Shown here: positions 17,699 to 25,739 of the stretch, piece by piece | Position numbering within the stretch: position 1 is the first letter of the stretch | How the letters are laid out: every line of letters begins with the position of its first letter | DNA from: Paracoccus jeotgali | GTDB lineage: Bacteria; Pseudomonadota; Alphaproteobacteria; Rhodobacterales; Rhodobacteraceae | Assembly (NCBI RefSeq): GCF_002865605.1 | Contig: NZ_CP025583.1 | Coordinates: 1,096,501 to 1,160,500 of the forward strand | Direction of reading: 5' to 3' | DNA: 64,000 nt | Notes under the pieces: generated by a model | What the model was told of the DNA's origin: nothing | The model's database searches: none | The model's input: the letters and a program-made list of their open reading frames with translations, nothing else | Program-made: the position numbers and the translations under genes

Positions 17699-17717
17699 TT
17701 TAAACGCATCGTATAAA
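17699..17717. promoter_or_regulatory. Operator-like palindrome between xdhA and lysR
   Basis: TTTAAACGCATCGTATAAA: arms of eight bases (7/8 complementary) around CAT, and also a LysR-type T-N11-A arrangement. It lies in the 115-bp divergent space, 13 bp before the lysR start. A site identical in 15 of 19 positions precedes the purine permease gene at 24602-24620, which argues for a shared regulator of purine genes. Confidence 0.5.
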
Positions 17718-17730
17718 AAGGTCCTGATCC

Positions 17731-18624
17731 ATGCCGTATATCGAAAGCCTGCGCGTGTTCTGCCGCGTGGTCGAGCTGGGCTCGATCACCTCGGGCGGGC
17801 GCGATCTGCGGCTGTCGCCTGCCGTCGCCTCGAACCGCATCAAGGAGCTTGAGAACCGGCTGTCGGTGCGGCTGCTGAACCGCACCACCCGCACCCTGAC
17901 CCCGACCGAGATCGGGCGCGCCTTCTATGACCACGCCCGCCGCGTGATCACCACGCTGGACGAGGCGGAATCCATGGTCGCCAGCCTGTCCGGCACGCCG
18001 CAGGGGGTGCTGCGGCTCAGCGCGACGCTGGGGGTGGGGCGGCGGCTGATCGCGCCGCTGATCCCGCAATTCTGCGCCGAACATCCCGGCGTCGAGCTGC
18101 GGCTGCGGCTGTCGGACCGCAACATCAACCTGATCGAGGACGGGATCGATCTGGGCTTCGTCCTGGGCCAGCCGGCGGATTCAGCGCTGAAATGGCGCAA
18201 GATCGCCGACGCGCCGCGGGTTCTGGTGGCGACGCCGGGCTATGTCGAGACCCATGGCGCGCCCGCCTCGCCCGACGATCTGGCGAACCACAACTGCCTG
18301 CTGCTGCGCTATCCGCGCAGCCCGGAATATTTCTGGGTGATCGAGACCGCGCAGGGCGCGCGAAAATTCATGGTCAAGGGGCAGTTCGATGCCGATGACG
18401 GCGATGTGCTGCGCGACTGGGCGCTGGCCGGTCACGGCATCGCCAACCGCCCGCGCTACGAGGTGGCCGAGGATCTGGCCGAGGGGCGGCTGGTCGAGAT
18501 CCTGCCCGAAACCCCGCCGGTCACGGCGCAGTTCGGCGTGCTGATGCCGCATCGCCGCCTGCAGGACCCGAAGCTGCGCCTGTTCGTCGATTACGCGGTG
18601 CAGGCGCTGAAATCGAAGCTGTAG
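17731..18624 (+). CDS. LysR-type transcriptional regulator, divergent from xdh operon
   Basis: 297-residue LysR protein: N-terminal winged helix (residues 1-60; SITSGGRDLRLSPAVASNRI, then KELENRLSVRLLNRTTRTLT) and C-terminal periplasmic-binding-like effector domain (VLRLSATLGVGRRLIAPLIP onward). Divergent orientation to xdhABC-guaD and the palindrome in between suggest that it controls that operon and itself, with a purine intermediate as a possible effector. The effector is not readable from sequence. It runs convergently into bhcD; a long hairpin separates the two. Confidence 0.88.
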   Translation: MPYIESLRVFCRVVELGSITSGGRDLRLSPAVASNRIKELENRLSVRLLNRTTRTLTPTEIGRAFYDHARRVITTLDEAESMVASLSGTPQGVLRLSATLGVGRRLIAPLIPQFCAEHPGVELRLRLSDRNINLIEDGIDLGFVLGQPADSALKWRKIADAPRVLVATPGYVETHGAPASPDDLANHNCLLLRYPRSPEYFWVIETAQGARKFMVKGQFDADDGDVLRDWALAGHGIANRPRYEVAEDLAEGRLVEILPETPPVTAQFGVLMPHRRLQDPKLRLFVDYAVQALKSKL

Positions 18625-18648
18625 CGGGCCGCAATCGCGCGGCCCGCT
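18623..18648. terminator. Bidirectional hairpin between lysR and bhcD
   Basis: Perfect 10-bp stem AGCGGGCCGC / GCGGCCCGCT with a six-base loop, starting at the lysR stop and ending 10 bp before the bhcD stop. The position between convergent genes fits a shared terminator; no U-tract follows on either strand, as is common in high-GC genomes. Confidence 0.6.
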
Positions 18649-18658
18649 GAGGCTTGGA

Positions 18659-19621
18659 TCAGATCTCGACCTGCACGGCGATGTTCTGCTGCCGCGCCAG
18701 ATCGAGGGCGGCGGCGGCCACGGCCAGATCCTGCAGCCCCACGCCGGTGCCGTCGAAGATGGTGACCTCGGCCCCGCCGCGCCCCTCATGCGCGCCGGTG
18801 ATGACATCGCCGATGGGGGTGATGTCGCCGGCCGCGATCAGACCCGCCGCCACCGCGTGCTGCGCCTCGCCGATGCTGGCCGATTGCGCGACCTCGTCGG
18901 TGAAGACGCGGGCGCGGGCGAGCAGCGCCGGGTCGAGTTCCTGCTTGCCCTTGGTGTCGGTCCCCATCGCGGCGATATGGGTCGGGCCTTGGACGTGGTG
19001 GTCCAGCAACAGCGGCTCGAAGGCCGAGGTGATCGAGATGATGACATCGGCCTCGGCCCCCAGCCGGTCCAGATCGACCGCCTCGAAGGGCAGGCCGATC
19101 TCGGCGGCGGTCTCGGCCAGACGCGGCAGCATGGCGGGGTCGTGGTTCCAGCCGATGACCCGCTGGAACCCGCCGATCCGCGCCGCGGCGCGCATCTGGA
19201 AGGCCGATTGATGCCCGGCCCCGATCATGCCCAGCACGCTGGCGCCCTTGGGCGCCAGATGCCGGATCGACACCGCGCTGGCGGCGGCCGTCCGCAGCGC
19301 GGTCAGCAGGTTGCCGCCCACCGCAGCCTTGATCCGGCCGGTGTCGGGATCGAACAGGAAGATCGTCGACTGGTGGTTGATCAGCCCGCTTTCGTGGTTG
19401 TGCGGCCAGTACCCCCCCGCCTTCAGCCCTAGCGCCATGCCGGCGGCGTCGAACCCGCCCTTGAAGCCATAAAGCGCGTCCTGATGGCCAAGCGCCTCTC
19501 GGATCACCGGAAAGTTTCGCGCCTTTCCCGTGGTCATGGCGGCAAAGACGTTCTCGACGGCGTCAAAGGCGGCTTCGGGCGTCATCAGCCCGGCGATCCG
19601 ATCCTCGGCCAGAACCCACAT
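18659..19621 (-). CDS. bhcD: Iminosuccinate reductase, beta-hydroxyaspartate cycle
   Basis: 320-residue member of the ornithine cyclodeaminase/mu-crystallin fold, assigned to BhcD by its place as fourth gene of bhcABCD. In Paracoccus denitrificans BhcD reduces iminosuccinate to L-aspartate with NADH, regenerating the amino donor for BhcA. Motifs: YGFKGGFDAAGMALGLKAGG, substrate Arg in ALRTAAASAVSIRHLAPKGA, and Rossmann GMIGAGHQSAFQ. The ATG shares one base with the bhcC stop (TGATG); the longer open frame upstream is part of bhcC. Without the operon context I would call it only an ornithine cyclodeaminase family protein. Confidence 0.9.
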   Translation of the reverse strand: MWVLAEDRIAGLMTPEAAFDAVENVFAAMTTGKARNFPVIREALGHQDALYGFKGGFDAAGMALGLKAGGYWPHNHESGLINHQSTIFLFDPDTGRIKAAVGGNLLTALRTAAASAVSIRHLAPKGASVLGMIGAGHQSAFQMRAAARIGGFQRVIGWNHDPAMLPRLAETAAEIGLPFEAVDLDRLGAEADVIISITSAFEPLLLDHHVQGPTHIAAMGTDTKGKQELDPALLARARVFTDEVAQSASIGEAQHAVAAGLIAAGDITPIGDVITGAHEGRGGAEVTIFDGTGVGLQDLAVAAAALDLARQQNIAVQVEI

Positions 19622-20784
19622 CAATAGCCCTTTCCGCGCGCCGAGACCGGCCACAGCGTTTCGACCTTGCCGTTGCGGATGCCCACATACCAGTCATGGA
19701 CGTTGCAGGTCGGGTCGCAATGGCCGGGGACAAGTCGCAGCTTTTCATTGATCGCCAGCACGCCCTGCGGGTCGTCGACGACGCCATGTTCATCGCTGCA
19801 TTTGATGTATTTCACATCGTCGCGGCCATAGATGAAGGGCAGTCCGCTATCGACCGACTGCGCCTTGAGGCCGGCATCCACGATGGCCTTGTCGGGCTTG
19901 GCGTGGCTCATCACCGAGGTCAGGATGAACAACGCGTTTTCCCACTCGCCCTGGTCGATACGGTTGCCGTCCTGGTCATGGATGCGGCCGTAATCGGCGT
20001 CCATGAAGGCATAGCTGCCGCATTGCAACTCGTTGTAAACGCCCGAGTTGCTTTCGAAGTAATAGCTGCCGGTGCCGCCGCCCGAGACCAGTTCCGGCTT
20101 CAGCCCGATTTCGGTCAGCGCCTCGACCGCGTCGGTCACCTGCGCGATGGCGGCGTCCAGCTTGGCCTTGCGGGCGTCGAAATCGTCCATGTGCTGCATC
20201 GCGCCCTGATAGGCCTGCAGCCCCTTGAAGGTCAGGCCCGGCGCGGCATCGGCGGCCTTGGCGATCTCGACCACGGCCTCGGTCGTGGTGACGCCGCAGC
20301 GCCCCGCGCCGCAGTCGATCTCGACAAAGACGCCCAGTTCGGTGCCGTGCTTCTGCGCGGCGGCGGACAGGTCGGCGATGTTGTCCACGTCATCGACGCA
20401 GACGATCATCTCTGCCCCCAGCTTGGGCAGCCGGGCCAGCCGGTCGATCTTGGCCGGGTCGCGGACCTGGTTCGAGACGAGGATCTCCTTGATCCCCGCG
20501 CGGGCAAAGACCTCGGCCTCGCTGACCTTCTGGCAGCAGACGCCGACCGCGCCGCCCAGTTCCATCTGCAGCCTCAGCACGTCGACGGATTTGTGCATCT
20601 TGCCATGGGCGCGGTGGCGCATGCCGTGGTCGCGGGCGTAATCGCCCATCTTCTTTACGTTGCGTTCCAGCGCGTCCAGATCGAGGATCAGGCAGGGCGT
20701 CTGGATGTCGGCGACATCCATGCCGGGCAGGGCGGGGACGTCAAAGCCGACTTCCATGCCCTCGAAATTGGTGGGTGCGTTCAT
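19621..20784 (-). CDS. bhcC: Beta-hydroxyaspartate aldolase
   Basis: 387-residue PLP enzyme of the D-threonine-aldolase/alanine-racemase fold. In the beta-hydroxyaspartate cycle it condenses glycine and glyoxylate to erythro-beta-hydroxyaspartate. The PLP lysine is K62 in the HGKMHK motif; other elements are QTPCLILDLDALERNV, VFVEIDCGAGRCG and LVSGGGTGSYYFE, with a metal site near the C-terminus (GHCDPTCN). Start overlaps the bhcB stop by 4 nt, end abuts bhcD. Length matches the described BhcC. Confidence 0.93.
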   Translation of the reverse strand: MNAPTNFEGMEVGFDVPALPGMDVADIQTPCLILDLDALERNVKKMGDYARDHGMRHRAHGKMHKSVDVLRLQMELGGAVGVCCQKVSEAEVFARAGIKEILVSNQVRDPAKIDRLARLPKLGAEMIVCVDDVDNIADLSAAAQKHGTELGVFVEIDCGAGRCGVTTTEAVVEIAKAADAAPGLTFKGLQAYQGAMQHMDDFDARKAKLDAAIAQVTDAVEALTEIGLKPELVSGGGTGSYYFESNSGVYNELQCGSYAFMDADYGRIHDQDGNRIDQGEWENALFILTSVMSHAKPDKAIVDAGLKAQSVDSGLPFIYGRDDVKYIKCSDEHGVVDDPQGVLAINEKLRLVPGHCDPTCNVHDWYVGIRNGKVETLWPVSARGKGY

Positions 20785-21761
20785 GCCGATTCTCCTTGGG
20801 TCCAGGGCAGCTTGTCCAGATCGACATTGCCGCCTGTGATGATGACGCCGACGCGCTTGCCGGCGAATGCGTCGCGGTGTTTCAGGATCGTGGCCAGCGG
20901 AACCGCGCTGGACGGCTCGATCACGATCCGCAGATGCTTCCAGGCCAGCTTCATCGCGTCGATGATTTCCTGCTCCGAGGCGGTATAGATCTCGGAGACG
21001 TGGTTGCTGACGAAATGCCAGGTCAGGTCCTTCAGCGGCACCAGCAGCCCGTCGGCGATGGTCTTGGGCGCGTCATCGGCGATGATGTGCCCGGCCTTGA
21101 AGCTGCGATAGGCGTCGTCGGCCTGCTCGGGCTCGGCTGCGATGACGCGGGTTTCCGGCGCCAGCGTGGCCAGCGTCAGGCAGGTGCCCGAGATCATGCC
21201 GCCGCCGCCGATGGGGGCCATGACGATGTCCAGCCCATCGGTCTGCTCGACGAATTCGCGCGCGCAGGTGCCCTGACCGGCGATCACGCGCGGGTCGTTA
21301 TAGGGGTGGACGAAATCGCCGCCTGTCTCGGCCTGCACGCGGGCAAAGGTCGCCTCGCGCGACGAGGTCGAGGGATCGCATTCGGTGATCCGGCCACCAT
21401 AGCGGCGCACAGTGTCCTTTTTGGCCTGCGGCGCGGTGCGCGGCATCACCACGTTGCAGGGGATGCCCCGCAGCATCGCCGCATAGGACAGGCAAGAGGC
21501 GTGATTGCCCGAGGAATGGGTCGCCACACCGGCCTTGGCCTGTTCGTCATCCAGCCCGAAGACGGCGTTAGAGGCGCCGCGGACCTTGAAGGCCCCCGGC
21601 TCTTGAAAGTTCTCGCATTTGAAGAACAGCTGCGTCCCGGTCAGGTCGTTCAGGTAATCCGACACCCGAACCGGCGTCCGGCGGATATGCGGCTTGATGC
21701 GCTCATGCGCGTCCAGCATGTCCTGATAGGTGGGGATATACATCGCGGCGTCCTTCATCAC
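20781..21761 (-). CDS. bhcB: Beta-hydroxyaspartate dehydratase
   Basis: 326-residue PLP enzyme of the serine/threonine dehydratase class; in the cycle it removes water from erythro-beta-hydroxyaspartate to give iminosuccinate. K59 in GAFKVRGA is the PLP lysine, S83-SGNHA and the APIGGGGMISG loop bind substrate and phosphate. The family also contains threonine and serine dehydratases and racemases; position between bhcA and bhcC decides the call. Overlaps both neighbours by 4 nt. Confidence 0.92.
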   Translation of the reverse strand: MMKDAAMYIPTYQDMLDAHERIKPHIRRTPVRVSDYLNDLTGTQLFFKCENFQEPGAFKVRGASNAVFGLDDEQAKAGVATHSSGNHASCLSYAAMLRGIPCNVVMPRTAPQAKKDTVRRYGGRITECDPSTSSREATFARVQAETGGDFVHPYNDPRVIAGQGTCAREFVEQTDGLDIVMAPIGGGGMISGTCLTLATLAPETRVIAAEPEQADDAYRSFKAGHIIADDAPKTIADGLLVPLKDLTWHFVSNHVSEIYTASEQEIIDAMKLAWKHLRIVIEPSSAVPLATILKHRDAFAGKRVGVIITGGNVDLDKLPWTQGESA

Positions 21762-22948
21762 GCGGCCTGCTTGCGGGCCTGCGCGGCCGAGCTGCGGTAA
21801 TGTTCCTGCGCCGCGGCCACCCCGCTGCCCAGTTCGACCGGCAGCCCCAGATCGGCCATGACCATTTCCGCGACCGACAGCCCCGACAGCGCCATGGCGT
21901 CGGTCAGGCTGCCCAGATGACCGATGCGGAACACCTTGCCGGCGACGTCGCCCAGCCCGGTGCCGAAGGCCATGTCATAGGTGTTCAGCGCATGGCTGAC
22001 GATGCGGTTGGCGTCAAAACCCTCGGGCGTGCGGATGGCGCTGACGCTGTCGGAATACAGGTCCGGGCTTTTCGCGCACAGCGACATGCCCCAGGCGTGG
22101 ACGGCCTTGCGGACGCCCTCGGCGATGCGGTGGTGGCGGGCAAAGACGTTTTCCAGCCCCTCGCCCAGCAGCATCTCGGTCGAGGTCTTCAGCCCGTTCA
22201 GCAGGCCGACCGGCGGGGTATAGGGATAGGCGTTGTTCTTGTAGCCCTTGGCCATGTCGCGGATGTCGAAGAAGGTGCGCGGCAGTTTCGCGCTTTCCAC
22301 CGCCTCGAGCGCCTTGGGCGAAAAGCCCACGATGGCGAGGCCCGGCGGCAGCATGAACCCCTTTTGGCTGCCGGTGACGGCGACATCGACGCCCCATTCG
22401 TCCATGCGGAAATCATAGCAACCGATCGAGCTGACGCCGTCGACCAGCAGCAGCGCCGGGTGGTTCGCGGCATCCAGCGCCCGGCGCACGGCGGCGATGT
22501 CCGAGCGGACGCCGGTCGCGGTCTCGTTATGGGTGGCCAGGACGGCGCGGATCTTGTGGTCGCGGTCCTTGCTCAGGATGTCCTCGAACGTGTCGGCGGG
22601 GATGCCCTCGCCCCATTCGCAGGTGACGACCTCGACCTCGAGCCCGTGGCGCTGGCACATGTCGATCCAGCGATGGCTGAACATGCCGTTGCGCGCGGCC
22701 AGCACCTTGTCGCCGGGCGACAGCGTGTTGGTGATCGCGGTCTCCCACCCGCCGGTGCCGGTCGAGGGGAAGACGAAGACCTCGCCCGAGGTGGTTTTCA
22801 GCACCTTCTTCACGCCGTCCAGCGCGGGGTGCAGGATCTGGCCAAAGACCGGGCTGCGGTGGTCGATGGTCGGCATGTCGACCGCCTTGCGCAGCACCTC
22901 GGGGATATTGGTCGGGCCGGGGATGAAGATCGGGTTCTGGTTGTTCAT
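21758..22948 (-). CDS. bhcA: Aspartate-glyoxylate aminotransferase
   Basis: 396-residue class V aminotransferase; in the cycle it transfers the amino group of L-aspartate to glyoxylate, giving oxaloacetate and glycine. Features: FIPGPTNIPEVLR at the N-terminus, PSTGTGGWETAITN for phosphate binding, LVDGVSSIG, and the PLP lysine K196 in GSQKGFMLPP. A strong AGGAGG lies before the ATG. First gene of bhcABCD on the minus strand. Alternatively a serine-glyoxylate aminotransferase by fold; context favours BhcA. The known regulator gene bhcR is not upstream; the next gene is a purine permease reading toward it. Confidence 0.94.
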   Translation of the reverse strand: MNNQNPIFIPGPTNIPEVLRKAVDMPTIDHRSPVFGQILHPALDGVKKVLKTTSGEVFVFPSTGTGGWETAITNTLSPGDKVLAARNGMFSHRWIDMCQRHGLEVEVVTCEWGEGIPADTFEDILSKDRDHKIRAVLATHNETATGVRSDIAAVRRALDAANHPALLLVDGVSSIGCYDFRMDEWGVDVAVTGSQKGFMLPPGLAIVGFSPKALEAVESAKLPRTFFDIRDMAKGYKNNAYPYTPPVGLLNGLKTSTEMLLGEGLENVFARHHRIAEGVRKAVHAWGMSLCAKSPDLYSDSVSAIRTPEGFDANRIVSHALNTYDMAFGTGLGDVAGKVFRIGHLGSLTDAMALSGLSVAEMVMADLGLPVELGSGVAAAQEHYRSSAAQARKQAA

Positions 22949-23149
22949 GCGGTGTCCTCCTGCGGTTCATCCATGACTAGCAGGCGGGCGGCGCAGGCGG
23001 CAATTATTCCAGATCGGGCGGTGCGGGGGCGGTTTCCGCAGGGAAAGCAAGCGTAAACAATGAGGTAGTGTTTTTCATATCGCGGGCTGTATTTTCACCT
23101 TTGTCGCGAAGGTTCGACAGGCAGCGCCTGACAATCCCGTTTCGGCATG

Positions 23150-23179
23150 AAAAAACGCCCCCGGGCGATGCCGGGGGCG
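23150..23179 (-). terminator. Rho-independent terminator after the purine permease
   Basis: On the minus strand a perfect 9-bp stem (CGCCCCCGG with CCGGGGGCG, six-base loop) is followed by six T. It lies 32 bp past the permease stop and separates it from the bhc promoter region. Confidence 0.9.
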
Positions 23180-23210
23180 CAATCCGTGCCAAGGGGGAAG
23201 GCGCGGAGTT

Positions 23211-24509
23211 TCAGGCGCCGTAAAGCGCGTATTTCAGCACGAACAGACCTGCCACCAGCCATGTCGCCAGATGCACGTCCCGCGCGCGGCCGGTCAGCAG
23301 CTTGATTACGGCATAGCTGATGAAGCCGAATGCCAGACCCGTCGCGATCGAATAGGTGAGGGGCATGGCGATGGCGGTCAGGACGGCGGGCGCGACCTCG
23401 GTCACGTCGTCCCATTCGATCTCGGCCAGTTCGCGCATCATCAGCGTCGCGACATACAGCAGCGCCGGCGCGGTGGCATAGGTCGGCACCGACCCGGCCA
23501 GCGGCGCAAAGAACATCGCCAGCAGGAACAGCACCGCCACCGTCACCGCGGTCAGCCCGGTCCGGCCGCCCGCCTGCACGCCCGAGGCGCTTTCGACATA
23601 GGCCGTGGTCGACGAGGTGCCCAGCAGCGAGCCGACGGTGATCGCGGTCGAATCCGCCATCAGCGCCCGGCTGAGGCCCTTGTTGGTGTGGGCCGGCCCC
23701 TCGGTCAGCAGGCCGGCGCGCTTGGCGACGCCGATCAGCGTGCCGGTGGCGTCAAAGACCTCGACCAGCACCATGACCAGGATGACGTGGAAGATGCCGA
23801 TGGTCAGCGCGCCCGCGATGTCGAGCTGCATGAAGGTCGGCGCGATCGATGGCGGCATCGACACGATCCCGCCAAACTCGCTGACCCCAAGCGCGATGGC
23901 CGCCAGCGTCACCACGATGATCCCGATCAGGATCGCGCCGCGCACCTTCCAGGCGTCCAGCGCCACGATCAGGAAAAAGCCGGCAATGGTCAGCAGCGTG
24001 CCGGGGTTGGTCACATCGCCCAGGCCGATCAGCGTCGCCGGGTTGTCGACGACCAGGCCCGAGCTTTGCATCGCGATGATGGCCAGAAACATCCCGATCC
24101 CCGCCGCCACGCCGCTGCGCATCGAATGGGGGATGCCCGCGATCAGCCAGCGGCGCATTCCGGTGACGGACAGGATCAGGAAGATGATGCCCGAGATGAA
24201 CACCGCCCCCAGCGCCTGCTGCCAGGTAAAGCCCAGACCGGCGACGACGGTGAAGGCGAAGAAGGCGTTCAGCCCCATGCCGGGCGCCATGCCGATGGGC
24301 CAGTTCGCCCACAGCCCCATCACCGCCGAGCCGATGGCCGCGGCCAGGCAGGTGGCGATGAACACGGCGTCGCGGTCCATGCCGGTGGTGGACAGGATGT
24401 CGGGGTTCACGAAGATGATATAGGCCATCGTCAGGAAGGTCGTCAGACCTGCGATGATCTCTGTCCGGACGCTGGTGGCGTGCTCGGACAGCTTGAAATA
24501 GCGTTCCAT
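23211..24509 (-). CDS. NCS2-type purine permease, AzgA/GhxP group
   Basis: 432-residue membrane protein with 12-14 hydrophobic segments. The start MERYFKLSEHATSVRTEIIA with GLTTFLTMAYIIFVNPDIL, the GMGLNAFFAFTVV stretch and GTSSTTAYVESASGVQAGGR are hallmarks of the AzgA-type guanine/hypoxanthine/adenine:H+ symporters. It would bring in the substrates of GuaD and XdhAB encoded 7-13 kb away. An 18/18 perfect inverted repeat lies 92 bp upstream. Substrate preference among purines cannot be read here. Confidence 0.9.
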   Translation of the reverse strand: MERYFKLSEHATSVRTEIIAGLTTFLTMAYIIFVNPDILSTTGMDRDAVFIATCLAAAIGSAVMGLWANWPIGMAPGMGLNAFFAFTVVAGLGFTWQQALGAVFISGIIFLILSVTGMRRWLIAGIPHSMRSGVAAGIGMFLAIIAMQSSGLVVDNPATLIGLGDVTNPGTLLTIAGFFLIVALDAWKVRGAILIGIIVVTLAAIALGVSEFGGIVSMPPSIAPTFMQLDIAGALTIGIFHVILVMVLVEVFDATGTLIGVAKRAGLLTEGPAHTNKGLSRALMADSTAITVGSLLGTSSTTAYVESASGVQAGGRTGLTAVTVAVLFLLAMFFAPLAGSVPTYATAPALLYVATLMMRELAEIEWDDVTEVAPAVLTAIAMPLTYSIATGLAFGFISYAVIKLLTGRARDVHLATWLVAGLFVLKYALYGA

Positions 24510-24600
24510 GGTTCTCCTTCCGCATGGCGGCTGCTTGGCGCGGTCACGGAAAGGTTACGGTCGCATGTGGACACGCGACAATGGGCCGCATCGTGACGCT

Positions 24601-24621
24601 GTTTCAACGTATCGTTGAAAC
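24601..24621. promoter_or_regulatory. Perfect palindromic operator upstream of the purine permease
   Basis: GTTTCAACG, a 3-bp spacer (TAT), and CGTTGAAAC: a perfect inverted repeat between the divergent permease and Crp-family genes, 92 bp from the permease start and 125 bp from the regulator start. Its inner 19 bp match the xdhA/lysR site at 17699-17717 in 15 positions. A half site CGTTGAAAC also occurs at 10552-10560 before ocd. Confidence 0.6.
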
Positions 24622-24745
24622 CCCTCGACGGGAAGTGGGATTGTGCATCGAATTGTCGCGTAACCCACCGGCATTGAATAGCCTTTTGGTCCACGGCGTT
24701 ATAGGCTGCGGGGCAGGATCGCGGGGCAGGGCAGGGGGTGCGCGG

Positions 24746-25417
24746 ATGGATGGAGACTGGATCGACCGCTTCAAGGGATTGTCGAGACTGCCCGAGGATA
24801 TCCGCCGCGATCTGGTCGCCGGCAGCCGCATCATGACCGTCCCCGAGGGCGCGCTGGTCTTTTCGGCCGGTCAGCAGGCCGACAATCTGCTGCTGCTGCT
24901 GTCGGGCACGGTCCGGGTGCAGCAACGATCGGACACCGGGCGCGAGGTGACGCTGTATCGCGTCCATGCCGGCGAAAGCTGCGTGCTGACCACCGCCTGC
25001 ATGCTGGCCTTCGAGGAATATGCCGCCGAGGGCGTGGCCGAGGCGCCGGTCACCGCCGCAGCCATACCGCGCAAGCTGTTTGACGATCTGCTGGCGCGGT
25101 CCTCGGTCTTCCGCGAATTCGTCTTTGCCGCCTATTCGCGGCGCATCACCGATCTGTTCACGCTGATCGACGACATCGTCTTTCAGCGCATGGATGTCCG
25201 GCTGGCCGCGCGACTGCTGGAACTGGCGGGCGAGGGCGACACCATCCGCACCACCCATGCCGGCCTTGCCGCCGAGCTGGGCACCGCGCGCGAGGTCGTC
25301 TCGCGCATCCTGGCCGAGTTCGGGCGGCGCGGCTGGGTCGATACGCAGCGGGGCGAGGTGCAGCTGACCGACCGGCCGGGGCTGGAAGGTCTGGTCCGCT
25401 CGGCGGCCGAGCGTTAG
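24746..25417 (+). CDS. Crp/Fnr-family regulator with paired cysteines
   Basis: 223 residues: cyclic-nucleotide-binding-type beta-roll (about 30-120) and a C-terminal helix-turn-helix (TTHAGLAAELGTAREVVSRI, then LAEFGRRGW). No N-terminal Fnr cysteine cluster is present. C79 and C85 (ESCVLTTACML) form a C-x5-C pair in the sensor domain, a plausible thiol or persulfide switch. The ATG chosen gives MDGDWIDRF, the usual family start; the longer open frame runs across the upstream palindrome. It precedes the sulfane-sulfur genes on the same strand by 114 bp and is the obvious candidate to control them. Confidence 0.85.
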   Translation: MDGDWIDRFKGLSRLPEDIRRDLVAGSRIMTVPEGALVFSAGQQADNLLLLLSGTVRVQQRSDTGREVTLYRVHAGESCVLTTACMLAFEEYAAEGVAEAPVTAAAIPRKLFDDLLARSSVFREFVFAAYSRRITDLFTLIDDIVFQRMDVRLAARLLELAGEGDTIRTTHAGLAAELGTAREVVSRILAEFGRRGWVDTQRGEVQLTDRPGLEGLVRSAAER

Positions 25418-25531
25418 CGGCGCGGGGCGCAGCGGCTTGGTGACCTTGTCACCGACAGGCGGCGCGAATCATGGCAGAACCATGCGCGAACGGATCTTTC
25501 CGACATGAATTTGCAGACAGGAGTGGCGATC

Positions 25532-25738
25532 ATGGACAAGAATATGGGCAAGACGGACCGCACCCTGCGCCTTGTGCTGGCGGTGGTGCTGGCGGCCGTG
25601 GCGCTGACCGGCGCGGTCAGCGGCTGGCTTTACTGGGCCGCGATCCTCGTCGCGGTGGTGATGGCGGTGACGGCGCTGGTCGGGAACTGCCCGGCCTACA
25701 GCATCCTCGGCATCAAGACCTGCACGGTGAGGGACTGA
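25532..25738 (+). CDS. DUF2892 membrane protein
   Basis: 68-residue protein of the YgaP-type DUF2892 family: MGKTDRTLRLVLAVVLAAVA, two membrane helices, then GNCPAYSILGIKTC with the two conserved cysteines. Proteins of this family often accompany rhodaneses and YeeE transporters. The ATG with AGGAG eight bases upstream is preferred over one nine codons earlier. One base separates it from the next gene. Confidence 0.85.
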   Translation: MDKNMGKTDRTLRLVLAVVLAAVALTGAVSGWLYWAAILVAVVMAVTALVGNCPAYSILGIKTCTVRD

Positions 25739-25739
25739 C

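Noticed and set aside
24524..24745. Longer N-terminus for the Crp-family gene
   Set aside because: The extra 74 residues cross the perfect palindrome and divergent promoter region, and the family starts at MDGDW-like sequence.
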